Positions 24,083-35,700 are shown, counted from the stretch's first letter. The stretch: DNA of 64,000 nucleotides from Rotaria socialis (GCA_905331475.1 CAJNYU010000003.1:248001-312000); one strand, 5' to 3'. Notes: a model not told the origin generated them from the sequence alone. Made by a program: numbers and translations.

Positions 24083-24834
24083 CATCACTAGTCGACAATC
24101 TTGTCTTCGTTCTGTCCAGATTCTTGTTTTTCTTGAGTATCATACAAGATTCTTCGTAATCATAATATTCAGGTAAGATTCTTCGCGGAAGGAAAGAAAC
24201 AAGACTCTTGCCTGTTATTCAAGAAAAACACAATCTTGTCTGATTGATCAGATAAATACGAGTCAGGCAAGAATTACAAGATATTTCAAATTTCTTGAAA
24301 TTCAGACAAGTTTCTTTTCTCTTTTTCTTTCAACGATTTGTATCATATCTTAAAGAAAAATATCACGTGATGTCTTGTGTATATATACTTATAAATATAC
24401 AGACGTTTGAACATTATATATTTTTTTTCTAGATGATAATGAAGATGACGCTGACGAACTGTAACAGATGTATTTTTTAAATAGATAGTTTTGTTCAATT
24501 AGTTTTCGTTTTCATTTTTTTTCTCGATTTTCTTCTCTCTTATTTCTGTTGTACGCGGTATGAAGTTATTGTATATTTTTTTAAATTCGAAATTAAAATA
24601 TAAAAGTACCGAAAGGAGGCAATCATATGGATGCCTAAATGAAATTCATTTGTATTAGAAGGATTTTGTGAAAATGGCAAGAATTATAATAAAACAAGAA
24701 TCTTGCCAGAAAGACAAGATCTGCATTTTTCAGGCAAGAATCTTGTACAGAAGGAATGATAAAAGAATCTTGTCTGATGTTCAAGAAAAACAAGAATCTG
24801 GATAGATCGAAGTCAAGATCGTCGACTAGTGATG
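24083..24834. mobile_element. 752-bp element with 72-nt terminal inverted repeats
   Basis: Left TIR 24083-24154 and right TIR 24763-24834 match at about 65 of 72 positions, starting CATCACTAGTCGAC. Subterminal copies of caagaatcttg-type motifs recur on both sides (for example near 24190-24280 and 24670-24750). Flanks are gat/taat, and no clear target duplication is seen. There is no transposase frame. The middle carries what looks like a terminal exon: tttttttctag, then codons for DDNEDDADEL and a stop at about 24462, then an A-rich tail with aattaaaatataaaa. This may be a captured host exon or chance. Confidence 0.75.
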
Positions 24835-24891
24835 TAATGAGATTTCCAAAACTTCCATACTAAAAATGTTTCACGTATTTCGTTTTCTGCT

Positions 24892-24917
24892 TTCTCTCTC
24901 TCTCTCTCTCTCTCTCT
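24892..24917. repeat. (TC)n microsatellite
   Basis: A visible TC run of about 26 nt just outside the right end of the 752-bp element. Confidence 0.95.
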
Positions 24918-25307
24918 TTAGATACACATACTATCTACAGACTTTGGATTGAGGCCAGGTTTTGGTCTTAATTTCTTGTGAAAGTGACTTATGATCAGCC
25001 ACCATCGATCAATCTCTGATCGAGTAGTGAAACAGGTCAAAAAGCTACAGCGTCATGTTCAATGTTGTGCAATTCTTTCTTTTCGAATTCACAAAAGAAA
25101 CAGATAATGGAGGAAGGGGAACGAAGCTGCAATACGAAAATCATTAATACTCGTTGCCGAAATGGCTTTTACTACACTTGATGCAACTGTTCTAAGTTTT
25201 CTATATGTACATTTCATATACACACCTCAGTTATCAGGAATGACATCTTATCGAGATGATTTAAATGCATACCCTTACCCATATTTATGGTATTCAAGTT
25301 AATCAGA
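24918..25307. other. Spacer in the element-rich island
   Basis: No convincing gene. A 48-codon frame beginning MAFTTLDATVLSF near 25160 has no match or splice context and may be a decayed exon. Confidence 0.3.
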
Positions 25308-25537
25308 TACCCAAGACGATCACTCCGTCCGTCGGAATGGTCATTGTAACAGACCTGAACCGGCTATAAAACGATAGAATAAGGCATTCATTTTCATCTT
25401 ATTTCGCCGTAACCCGTCAGCTCTTTTCACGGACCGTTGTTTTCCGGGCTGACGGAAAACGGCGCCGTTTTTCAACTCTTTATACCGTTTTTACGCCATT
25501 GACGGCCATTTATGCACCGTTTTCTTGGACATGGGTA
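25308..25537. mobile_element. CpG-rich element with TACCCA/TGGGTA ends
   Basis: About 230 bp bounded by TACCCAAGACG and GGACATGGGTA. It contains the perfect 16-nt palindrome AAAACGGCGCCGTTTT at 25456-25471 and repeated CCGT/ACGG words (gacgg, ccgttt). Composition and ends resemble the other CpG-rich elements of this island, but its terminal repeats are short, so family membership is tentative. Confidence 0.45.
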
Positions 25538-25701
25538 ATACTTAAATATCGCCTTTAAATAAAATTATTCTTATGAATTGATATCATAATGATTCAAGTA
25601 GCTTTGTATTTTGTCTAATTCTTAGTGTTTTAGGAATATTTACGTAGAATTCATGAAAATTTCGTTGAAAATTATTGTTTTGCTAATTTCAGTATGTATC
25701 G

Positions 25702-25937
25702 ATGAACAATTTTGATAATCCACAAGTATTACAGAATGAAACAATCACGTCATCGTCACTACCAAATGATAATTTAAAAGCAAGTAAATAATGTAAAACA
25801 AAGTATCTCATCTCTGATTCTTTTTGTTTTTAGAAAACTACATGCATATAACAATACCAACATTGGCTGCGGGTATGATAGGTGCGAGCGTTGGCATCCT
25901 ATTAGGATGTCTTGTAATGAAGTGCAAAATTCAATAG
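25702..25937 (+). CDS. Possible small single-pass membrane protein or 3' end of a membrane protein gene
   Basis: Exons 25702-25783 and 25834-25937 join with matching phase and give 61 aa from the ATG at 25702. A tttcag acceptor lies 9 nt before this ATG in an open frame (YVS before the Met), so this may instead be the last two exons of a longer gene whose 5' part is lost or unrecognised. The N-terminal half is polar (LQNETITSSSLPNDN, with one N-glycosylation sequon). The C-terminal half is a hydrophobic helix with small-residue spacing, IPTLAAGMIGASVGILLG then CLVMKCKIQ, typical of a membrane span with a short cytoplasmic tail. No family is recognised. It lies between two mobile elements. Confidence 0.35.
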
Positions 25938-26083
25938 AAATTAAACGAGTGCCGATCCATTTTTCTCAAGTCTCTACAATGAATCAGCATCTAAATATAC
26001 ATCTCCACATGCACATGATAGTAGAATTATTCAACTTAAAATCAATCGTACCAATATATTTATTAGAATGAGCAAATCTATAT

Positions 26084-26333
26084 GCTCAAGACGAACATTA
26101 CGACGACCAGATACGATCGTAAACGGCCGCATATGGCAACGTATACTACCGTTCTATAACGTTTCCGCCCATAAGTCGCCGTAATTTGACGTTTTGGCAT
26201 GTACCGTATTTCTACGCAACATAGACGGTTACTATCGATCGTAATGTGGTCGAATATTTCAGTATGCGACCGTATACGGTCGCTTTTGGCACGACGCAAA
26301 TGGTCGCGTACGACCCCAGTTGATCGACCTGGG
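26084..26333. mobile_element. CpG-rich element ending in CCTGGG
   Basis: About 250 bp, very rich in CG (cgtatacggtcg, tcgcgtacgacc), ending GATCGACCTGGG at 26333. The left end is less sure; CAAGACGAACATTACG near 26087 resembles the left end of the 25308 element. A minus-strand frame crosses it but reads as arginine-rich noise. It is probably another member of the same foldback group. Confidence 0.45.
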
Positions 26334-26547
26334 AATGATTAATAGGAAATGAACTTTATACGAAATTCAAATTTCTATCATTTAAAATAGATCTTGCGTC
26401 ATGAAATGATTTATTTAAACGACAATTATGGTGGCGCGTGATCAATCTGCAATGAATTATTTACAGCATTACGAGATGGACTTAACAAATATATGGCAAC
26501 CTTGTAATGAATGTTTACTCATGCGCCTACGATTAGATTCTTCTTAT

Positions 26548-26843
26548 CCCAGGTCGAACATTCCGGCCACCGGATCCCGTAGGATACTCCAGGAAATATG
26601 CAGGAAAGTCACCATATCCTGCAGGAAAACAAGGAAATCGCTGGAACATGGAAGCAGTATTCTGGTAAAAAATACGGTCGAACTTTTCCGGCGGATTCCT
26701 GCCAAGTTCCGGTGCTTCCCGACAGGAATTGATCGGAAATCACCGGAAAAAATCCGAAAATTTTCCGATCGGAATACTGCTTCCACCAAATCAACTGAAC
26801 TACACAGAACCAGCTGTTTCCAGGCCGGACTGTTTGACCTGAG
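26548..26843. mobile_element. CpG-rich foldback element, copy 2
   Basis: The left end is CCCAGGTCGAAC, the right end TTTGACCTGAGA; about 296 bp. The inner inverted pair is TGGAAGCAGTATTCTGG at 26649-26665 and GGAATACTGCTTCCA at 26771-26785, the same arms as in copy 1. Flanking segments match copy 1 in reverse orientation (for example the stretch between the CCCAG end and the arm). It is clearly related to copy 1 yet diverged, so the family is not brand new here. Confidence 0.65.
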
Positions 26844-27225
26844 ATTTCGCCATTTCCTTTATATGGTGAATTGGCACTTCGTGTTTACTATCTTTCTAGA
26901 TAATGTCAGATGCATCTTATTCAATATAAAGAATCATTTTTTTTCTTTTCATAAAATTCTTTATTTTGTTCTTTTTATTCTGATGCAATAAACTAATCAA
27001 TTAAATAGTACTTTGAATTTTGATTTTGAAAACGTTATGTGAACACACAAACAAGAATACATAAATCAGTTTTGAATTTTTCTATATATAACCATAATCA
27101 TTTCTTGTTCGCTATTATGAAGAAAAAGACACAAAACAATGAAAAAGAATAAAGGGAAACTAACATTAAATAATTGAAAAATTCAGTGAAAGAAATAAAA
27201 TATTTTGAAATCCCTAAGTCACTCG
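26844..27225. other. Spacer in the element-rich island
   Basis: AT-rich sequence between two CpG-rich elements. Nothing recognisable. Confidence 0.35.
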
Positions 27226-27500
27226 ATCCTGCCTCCGGATCCTACCAGAATCCCACGGAACCGCGGCACCGGATCACTCCAGAAGCAGGTATATTTCCCA
27301 CTAAAATCTGCCAGAATCCGACAGGGATTTCGCCCGAATCTCTGCTCTCTGAATTCAAAGAAAAATGGCCCGGTCCTTTCCTGCCGGATAATACAACCAA
27401 ACATTATCGAAAGTGATCGACCCCGACTAACGGATGATTCCGTGTTCACAAGGTCTTCACCACATATTTCACCGGGTTCCATCAGATTCCGATGACAATA
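27226..27500. repeat. CpG/GATC-rich stretch resembling the foldback group
   Basis: A block rich in ccggatc, accgg and ttccgg words (gcctccggatcctaccag, gcaccggatcactccag) with sharp edges against AT-rich flanks. I could not define clean terminal repeats. Open frames on both strands across it come from the skewed composition. Confidence 0.35.
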
Positions 27501-27778
27501 AGAACGGAAAAAAATCACTCATACAAACATTATGCAATCAGAAGATGAATCAACTGTAGTCTTCCAAAAACGCACACCGATCGACACAACTACGCCCAAA
27601 GAATAATCGCACACATTCCCTAACATCATCGCAAACAGATCGCCAAACAAGCATTTCCGCCAATAGCAACCACCCTGAAAAACATAATAATCCGAAACCG
27701 AGCAATATCTGAGTCACCAATACACACGCTATCAATAATACAGAACCATCCGACTATACTTTTTATTCATTAAACAAA

Positions 27779-28096
27779 ATTCTAAACCCGTTTATCGGGT
27801 CATCGTGTAGCATTTTAATTCTTGGGAAAATCGCTCCACACAATTTTGCACCAATAGAAATAATTAATTCATTCATAGATAATGCATCTGAATATCATTC
27901 TGGACCATCAACACTTAATTCCTCATCACTTAATAACATTCTAAATATCTTTAAAGAGTCATCTTGTTGCGTTCAAATTAACAAAATATCGCTCCACACA
28001 TCATATTGCACCTATCGAAAAAGTCACTAAGTCGTAGAGAATCGTTCTGGTTATCATTCTGGAGCGTTGCAAGATACTTTTTCCTCGTGTAACATG
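27779..28096. repeat. Two diverged tandem units of 159 bp
   Basis: Unit 1 starts attctaaacccg at 27779, unit 2 attctaaatatc at 27938, and an attctgagc recurs at 28097, each 159 nt apart. Within the units aatcgctccacaca, ttgcacc and atcattctgga recur in register. The copies are well diverged, so this is an old local duplication or satellite remnant. Confidence 0.55.
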
Positions 28097-28609
28097 ATTC
28101 TGAGCTATATTCAAGACCGGTTTAATGGCATATGAATTAATTAATAACTTGTGTAACGAACATCGTAGCGTCATCAAGAGTGTTTGTTGGTGATTTGAAA
28201 TTATGCTTTCGGTCTTACCAGACCGAACAAACAAATGTGGGCGGCGTTTTAAATGATGTTGAGTTGCACGTACGAACAATATAGTATGCATATATAGCAA
28301 GTTTATCTCGCCGTGGGTAATCATTAATGACTCTGAATTTCGTGTTAGACCAGGAGATGATCGTGGAGTCAGGTTATATTAGCAGGGGTTATGATAAACG
28401 ACTTGAGTGAGAGTCATCCGGGTAGATAACTTCGCTCAGCATCAACAAATACACAATCATGTTGCTGATGTGGATTGACTTTTTATAAATAACCTATTGG
28501 ATGAACCATAATTTTTAATTCATGCCTATCATCGCTTGTACGAGCTGTTAACTAACAGTCTGAGGGAATCACAAGATCTTCCTTTAGTATCTGATAATTA
28601 GCTGGAGAT
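28097..28609. other. Spacer in the element-rich island
   Basis: The first part may be a third, decayed 159-bp unit. Minus-strand open frames here have no similarity that I recognise. Confidence 0.3.
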
Positions 28610-28998
28610 ATTTTCGGTCGGATCTTTGTTGTAGGAACCGGCTAAATCCGGCGAGTAGGACCGTTCCGTTCTGATATGATCTGGTGTGTTCCGATGATAC
28701 TGATTAAGCCGGATCTATCATGAAATCGAGCGTAATGCGGCGCGGCGGATTCAGGTTAAGTTTTGTTACCGGGTATTGCCGGATCACGTCGTATACGGCC
28801 CAATCGTACCATCTGACCTAATCTTTTCCGGTAATGTAAATCTGCCCGGTTCTCGGAGCGTCCGGTAACCAGATTTCATAAGAATACAAAGAAAATAATC
28901 GGAATTCGCCAGAAATTAACCGACCGAATCCGGTCACCATGTGACATCGGAATTATAACCCGTTCGACAAGATCCGACTGATCGATAATGACCTGGGT
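28610..28998. repeat. CpG-rich stretch ending in ACCTGGGT
   Basis: CCGGATC/GATCCGG-like words recur (taaatccggcg, ttgccggatcacg, gtaatgtaaatctgcccgg). The segment gacctgggtt at 28990-28999 and ctaacccagg at 29015-29025 face each other as a short inverted repeat, so two foldback elements may abut here. Confidence 0.35.
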
Positions 28999-29019
28999 TG
29001 TCGTTAGGGTTAATGCTAA

Positions 29020-29325
29020 CCCAGGAGAATCAGGGTACGCCAGGGTCAGTTGGAATCGATTGGTTCCGCTGAATTCCGACGATTTCGTAACTAACGGATT
29101 CCGGTCCAGATTTCGTCGGACCATCTCCGATCGATTCCGTCGATTTCCGACGAATTTCGGGTCGAAATTTTGCGGAACTTAACGGAATTTTTCCTGCAGA
29201 AGCCGGACCGGGATCCGTTAGTTAGAAAATCGTCGGAATTCAACGGAGCCGGCCGAAAAGCAACAGAATCCATAGAATCCGATGCCGAAACGATCAGATC
29301 CACTGGCCGGATTGAATCTCCTGGG
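29020..29325. mobile_element. CpG-rich foldback element, copy 3
   Basis: Terminal repeats: CCCAGGAGAATC at 29020 and, reversed, CCCAGGAGATTC ending at 29325. Inside is a 46-nt inverted pair, 29062-29107 and 29205-29250, matching at 41 of 46 positions (core GAATTCCGACGATTT, CTAACTAACGGAT). Total 306 bp with no coding frame of note. It has the same plan as copies 1 and 2 (CCCAGG ends, long inner arms, about 100-nt loop) but different arm sequence. Confidence 0.65.
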
Positions 29326-29830
29326 AATAGAAAAAAATCTTAAATAGAACAGAGTTGTACAATAGAGTACCTAGCAGAGATTCGACTAAGATACGTGTTG
29401 ATTCAAATGGAAAAAATTTGTTGATAAATCTTCGAAAAGTTTTTTTTTTGATAAATATTTCGACTGTTAAAATTAATTTATTTCAATGTAGCGATTACTA
29501 TTTCAATTAATTTTTTTTTCTTAATCATAGATACGAACGAATAAACAACTCCAATGATGAAATTTCATGATGCATTCAAAATTTGTTTTGATATAAGAAT
29601 TTCATTGTGGTTTTTTTGAATCCTTTATTCTTAAATACGATCACATTGAAACGAGCTACATTAAGTATTTTAATTAATTTATCGGACTGAAAACAAAAAA
29701 CAAAATGAGATACGATATAGTTGCTCAAATAATATATGATAAAAACTAACAGATGTCAGTAGTATTAGGTGAAAAAATAAATAATTACTGAAATTATTTA
29801 TTTTTTCTGAATGCTTGTGCAATTTGATCA
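29326..29830. other. Spacer upstream of polyubiquitin gene
   Basis: AT-rich, with no gene visible. It separates the last CpG-rich element from the polyubiquitin promoter. Confidence 0.35.
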
Positions 29831-29846
29831 TCTAGAATATTCTCGA
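29831..29846. promoter_or_regulatory. Heat-shock element upstream of polyubiquitin
   Basis: TCTAGAATATTCTCGA contains alternating nGAAn/nTTCn units (TC-GAA-TTC-GA) with the spacing bound by HSF trimers. It lies about 150 bp before the TATA box. Polyubiquitin genes are known heat-shock targets in animals; function here is inferred. Confidence 0.55.
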
Positions 29847-29994
29847 TTAAGAAAAAATGAACAATTCTTCCATTTAAGCTGAAAACAGCTCTTGTTTCTT
29901 TCTCATTGTTACTCACATGTCACCATTTTCCCTGGTACGTCATTGTCAACAATCTCGTGACGTGGATGGTCAATGACTCATTGTCACACATTAG

Positions 29995-30001
29995 TATAAA
30001 A
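29995..30001 (+). promoter_or_regulatory. TATA box of polyubiquitin gene
   Basis: TATAAAA, about 100 nt before the ATG, with a Cys/Thr-type pyrimidine start region (ttcttcagtacgcttcattc) 20-40 nt downstream that fits a transcription start. Confidence 0.6.
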
Positions 30002-30080
30002 GTGCAGTTTTTCTTCAGTACGCTTCATTCTCGTCGCGCCAAACACAATAGTTATTTATTCTTTGTTTACTTCTTACTAA

Positions 30081-30634
<554 letters not shown>

Positions 30635-32248
30635 GCATTCAAAAAAGTACTCAAGGTCATCGATTTCTTCGACTTTTTATTTATTTTACAATGCAGTCGT
30701 CGTAGTAGTTTCGATATCCTTCTAAACGAATGTAATTTCTTTTCTTTGTATTTTTTATTTAACCATCAGACTCATTGAATAAATCGTTGTCATTTCGATG
30801 ATAAAGCTAATTAAATAGAATAAATTTCTAATCTATCAAACATCTAGCCACGTATGAATAAAAAAATGTATCGTTGAAAAGAATGAGCTTGCGTCAAATA
30901 TTTTAAACTCAGATGAAGTTCTATTGATATTGATTTTACGAAAGCAACTTTTCTTTCAATTTTAGAATTTCGTGCGATGGATGAATAAAAAACATAGTCT
31001 ATTCTAGCTTCGTTTAATGAAAGGTAGTCTTTTTTGTGCATAAAATTTCTTTCAATAGAAAAGAAATCAGGTTTACTACTGATCTAGAATGATTCATTGT
31101 CAACTGTATGTTAATATTTGTGATCTTAAAACGATTTGTCGGACTTCTTTTTGAAGAACGCAAAACTGTGCTGATATCGAATAATTTATTCTTTTTCTCA
31201 TACTGAAATCAACAATTAAAAAGCAATTATCTGATCTGAATAGTGTGCAAACATGGAAATTATTTCAAGCAGATCATTGATATGTACAATGCACCTCAGA
31301 TTTCGTCATTCGACGATTATTTATAAGGTTGCAGAATTGTGATTTTTCATATATAATTACGAATGTATTATTGCATATTCTCTATTTGGTAAATAGTTAG
31401 AAATTTGAATAATAGTCTTTGGAGATGTATTCAATAAGCCGTATAGGTATAACTATAATGCTTTCAAGGATGAACAAACATCGATAGGACCACTATAGCA
31501 TAAATATAACCAGAATAGGTTTTCTTTTCGTTAAATATATTTTTGCATGCTAATAATATCATTGATTCGGCGCGAAGAACAATTATTACTATTACGTTAA
31601 ATTGATTGATATTTGTTGTTTTCCACCGTCAACATAATATTTGACAGTATGAGATGGACCGTATTTTCTGTCTTTGATTATAATTTTAAAACGTACCTTG
31701 GATTTAAAGATTGCTATTGATCCTGTCAGAAAATGGCAAACATGTTTATTGCGTTTATGACTCACGGCGCTCTCTCTCTGATGAGTATTTATCTAATGAT
31801 GCATGTCATGTTGGAAAATATTTTCGTAGCCAAAACGAACTGATTTGTTAGTAAATATTTTCGAACAAACGATTCTTATGAATTATTTAAACACCGAAAC
31901 TGTTAGTAAATAGTACACTGCGGTTTATCTGAGATAAATTGTTACTATTTCCAAAATGATAAGGAAATCTTAGGATAGGTCAATCGAAGTTGACAACGAA
32001 CTGATTTTATTAATTTATTTTTAAGAATACTTTCTCTCGTTTGTTTTGAAAATTTTCGCTATTTTGCACGATTTAAAAGTCGTAATGCATAACGAAAAAT
32101 GAATTTTCTTTTAATAATAACTTACAAAAAAATACCTTATTCCCTAGAAAAAATACATTAAAAAGTAAGGCTTAAATAAGTCAAACAATATATGTATATA
32201 ATGAGGAAGGCAATATATATAGTTCAAAGCATAGATATTCGATTTCTT
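30635..32248. other. Non-coding spacer
   Basis: The first part is the 3' UTR of polyubiquitin (aataaatcg near 30778 could be the poly(A) signal). The remaining 1.4 kb is AT-rich and lacks recognisable genes, repeats or RNA structures. Confidence 0.4.
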
Positions 32249-32503
32249 TTAAGACTTTCGGCCAACTTCCGGAGCGTGTCGCGTTCGTTGTTTTCTTCGA
32301 CGTGGCTTACGGCGATGTTGGCTCGTATGAATAGGAGTTGGCGCCATCATTCGCATCATATGAATAGGAGTTGGCGCCATCATTCGCATCATATGAGTTG
32401 AACGATGTTGTGTTGCTTGTTGTGGCAATGCATTTCTTTGAATTGGAAGTATGTTGACCGGTTCTCTCTCCTCTACCTGTTGTCCGGCAAGTAGTTGACC
32501 CAT
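32249..32503 (-). CDS. Small Met-rich then basic protein with an 11-residue tandem repeat
   Basis: A single exon encodes 84 aa from the ATG at 32503. The N-terminus is MGQLLAGQQVEEREP. Residues about 38-59 are two exact copies of an 11-residue unit, MMRMMAPTPIH, and the C-terminus is strongly basic (RRKPRRRKQRTRHAPEVGRK). There is no signal peptide. The two repeat units are identical at DNA level (33 nt each), so the duplication is recent and kept the frame. I do not know the family. A nucleic-acid-binding small protein is possible from charge alone. Coding status is moderate: the frame is open, GC-richer than the flanks, and the repeat is in frame, but no intron supports it. Confidence 0.45.
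   Translation of the reverse strand: MGQLLAGQQVEEREPVNILPIQRNALPQQATQHRSTHMMRMMAPTPIHMMRMMAPTPIHTSQHRRKPRRRKQRTRHAPEVGRKS
32326..32391. repeat. 33-nt tandem duplication
   Basis: Two identical adjacent units, 32326-32358 and 32359-32391, each beginning tatgaataggagttggcgcc. A third copy begins (tatgag) and stops. It lies inside the 84-aa frame. Confidence 0.95.
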
Positions 32504-32734
32504 TAACTATTATCTTCTGTCGTCGAGTTTGTATTTTTATAAAAAAAGATGTGAGTATTTACATGCAGAAATGCAAACTATCTTTATATACACCTATATA
32601 ATATTATTAGCCAACAATACTACAGGTAGAAATGATGTGACGCGTATCGACGAAATATAAATATTGGCAAAGAGAGAAAGAAAATAACAGTGTCAATGTG
32701 TTTATTGATAGCAAAAAGAAGCAGAAAATAAAAA

Positions 32735-35700
32735 TTAACTTCCGTTATTAATCCTTCGATAAAAAAGCACATAAGCATCAGCTGCAAGCACCTTGCTTTC
32801 TGGAACTTTATGTATATCATTATCACTGATATGGTACCACGCAGGTGGTGGAGCTGATGGATCCACTGTTTCAGTTACATGACCATTCATATAGGGTTGC
32901 TGATCAATTGAATTTTGAAATAAATTTCTTAATAAACAGTCTATTGGTTTTGAATAGAATTTATTTAATAAGTCATTATCATTGACTGATAGTTTGATAT
33001 AAGCAATATAATGTCCACTACGAAGTGTACCAGAATGTTCAATGATTGCATATAATGAATAGATCGTTGAAGTTGATATTACTTGAGATGAACAATGATT
33101 CGTTAGATCAAGTTGAAGAGGAAATTCAATAAATTTATTTATTTTTTCACTATGCGAATTAAACTAGGCAAATAAAAGAAATTAATTTTTTCCTGAAAGA
33201 ACATCAAATTATTTGTTTACTCACCATTTGAAATCGTTTAAGAAAGATTGGTAATATTGGTGGTAGTTGAAAAAATACTGTTTGACGAATTGCTTCAGTC
33301 AATACTTTTTCTAAATATATGTTTAAAATAAAATAAAAAACTACAATATAATAAAATAAAGATTTACTTTGCGTTTTATCTAATGATCGACAATAATAAC
33401 AATCAAATGAATTCTCTCCGGAAAGTGTTTCAGATTTAAAATATCTTTGAAAGCATTGTTCTAATTTCTTAATATCATCTGTTTCATTTGGTGTTATGGA
33501 AGTTTTCGATGTACGACAATCTAAGAACTTTTGAGCAATACTTTCATCAACAAATGGTAATGGATAAGATGCCGTTTCATGAATTAGTGTTAATTTTGAC
33601 ACCATATCAGCAAGTATATATGTTGATTCAACACTTGTTAAAGGTCCTTTCGGTTCTTCTTCTTCTTCTTCTTCTTCTTCTTTATTGTCATCATCATCAT
33701 CATCATTCTCATTACTATCGTCACCATTCAGTTGTTTTTCTTCCTCTTCTCCTGTTGCTTGTACTTCATCATTGTTTTGATTCACCGTTTCTGGTTCTTT
33801 GTCTTCTTGAATAGAATTCTCTGTTTTTGTGTCAACGGACTCTTCTGCAAATTCATATATAAAAGAAGGCTAAAAGAATAAAGCTATTTGCAGAGCTTAC
33901 TGGTTTCATTTTCTCCATTAGTTATAGTTGTTGCTTCAGTGGACGGTACAGAAGATGTTTCTTCAAGTGGTAATTGTTCTTGTACAATTTTGGTTTGTAG
34001 TGATTGTCTACCTTTGATTTTACCAGATGCAACCCGAGTACCTTTTTTGCTCTAGAATATATACATATATGTAAATAATTAATAAAAAAAAAACAGCGAT
34101 AGTCGACGTCATATCATTGATAGAACACATTTGAATCTATACTACGTGTGTTATCGATACCCAAATAAATCACTAACATACTGAGAAGAGTTCATGTCTT
34201 TCGACTACTAATAGAGAGATACAGTAATTTTATGTTATCATCTATTCCTTTGGAACACAAGAAAAGCTGATTTTCGACTTACGTTAGAACTTTCTATAGG
34301 GATGTATTAAAATCCCCAGATTTTATAAGTACTAAATTCAATGCCTATTCTAATAGAATATTTCAAAAGAAGATCAGCTCTCTTCAGGGCTTTCATGGCT
34401 GATTTGAGACGACAGAATACGTATGGGCTAGATTTAAAAGTAATGTATCATTTGAAGGACTGCTCTCGTAAGAGGATTAATATTCGTACATTTTTCTTTT
34501 CTTGTTTTTTTAATGCTTTTTGTTGTTTTCTTGATAAAATTTTTGTTTCTCTTTTTGGCTTATAGCCTGTATAATCATCACGTTTGCGTCGATTACGATA
34601 ATTTTCCGATGGAGATATCTATTTGAAAAGAATTTTATTTTCAATCTTTCAACAAATATTTTATCGATTTACTCGATCAGTCAAAGGTAATAATAAGCCA
34701 AGAAATGGTTCAATTTTCATTAATGACTAAAACAAAATAGTTAATATTATTCTTTCTAATGTGAATAATTCAAACCTTTCCGCATTTTTGACAAGTAATA
34801 ATATCTAATAAATGACCACCGAATATTGAATCATACGTTGTATATGGTTCATTACAACCGATTACTAAAACGACATCACGGATTATTACATTCTTCTTCC
34901 TCTTAGTTAGATACGTACAACAAAACATTTTCGATAGATTATCATCATTTTCAAAATTAATACGCCGTCTTGGTTCTAATTGTTTTAACTAGAAAGAAAC
35001 ATGCTTTGAAATATATAGATGCAGCCATGACCAAAATTAGCGGATCGTTAAAACGGTCCAATATTCAATATCATTACTGAGCTAATATTTTCTGTGCCAT
35101 GCATGCTACAATAATCTCTCATCACAAATAATAACCTGCCCTCTATAGATTCATACGTATTCGAAGGGTGTACGTATGATTCAGACATTATTCTCGTATA
35201 TGATTGCTTTGTCTCAATTAAGCCAAGGTGATATATACAAAGGTGTCCGTGAAAAACTCAAGGGTGTAAGTATTTCTCCTCTTAATTTTAATGAAAATAT
35301 GAACTACTCATTAAGAATTTCATCTGAAGAGTACGAACTAATTCTTAGTAGGATAATCTTCTCTTATAAATAATTAATTGACCTACTCCTATCGAAAGAC
35401 TTAGTAGAAATTATAAATGAATCTATTATAAAAAAATTTTTTATCTTTAGTAATAGATAACGTCAAGCTCTTGCTAAAATATGATTACACTAGTCCGATC
35501 GCATGCTAGTTGCTGTAATACTTTGCCTTTGTCTCATCAACTCTAGCATTTATACAACAGTCATATTTTTCGAACAAGTATTTCTGTTGGATATGTTCTT
35601 CTCAAAGGATAAAAGATGTATTAATCGTTACTCCAGAAAATGTGAACCACGGAAGGACTGTTCAGTGCTACCAATCACGGTTTTATTGTTGCAAGCATGC

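Noticed and set aside
26428-26991. 187-codon open frame
   Set aside because: It runs through foldback copy 2 from one flank to the other. The open length comes from the CpG-rich element, and related frames occur on the opposite strand.
27174-27518. Overlapping frames of 80-99 codons on both strands
   Set aside because: They lie in a CpG-rich repeat block with few stops by composition. No domain is recognised.
28001-28324. 107-codon minus frame
   Set aside because: It overlaps the 159-nt tandem units, starts at a non-ATG codon and has no similarity.
33488-33814. 108-codon plus frame
   Set aside because: It is the antisense of the acidic insert of the ubiquitin protease (His/Leu runs).
34341-34565. 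74-codon plus frame
   Set aside because: It overlaps a phase-supported protease exon on the other strand.
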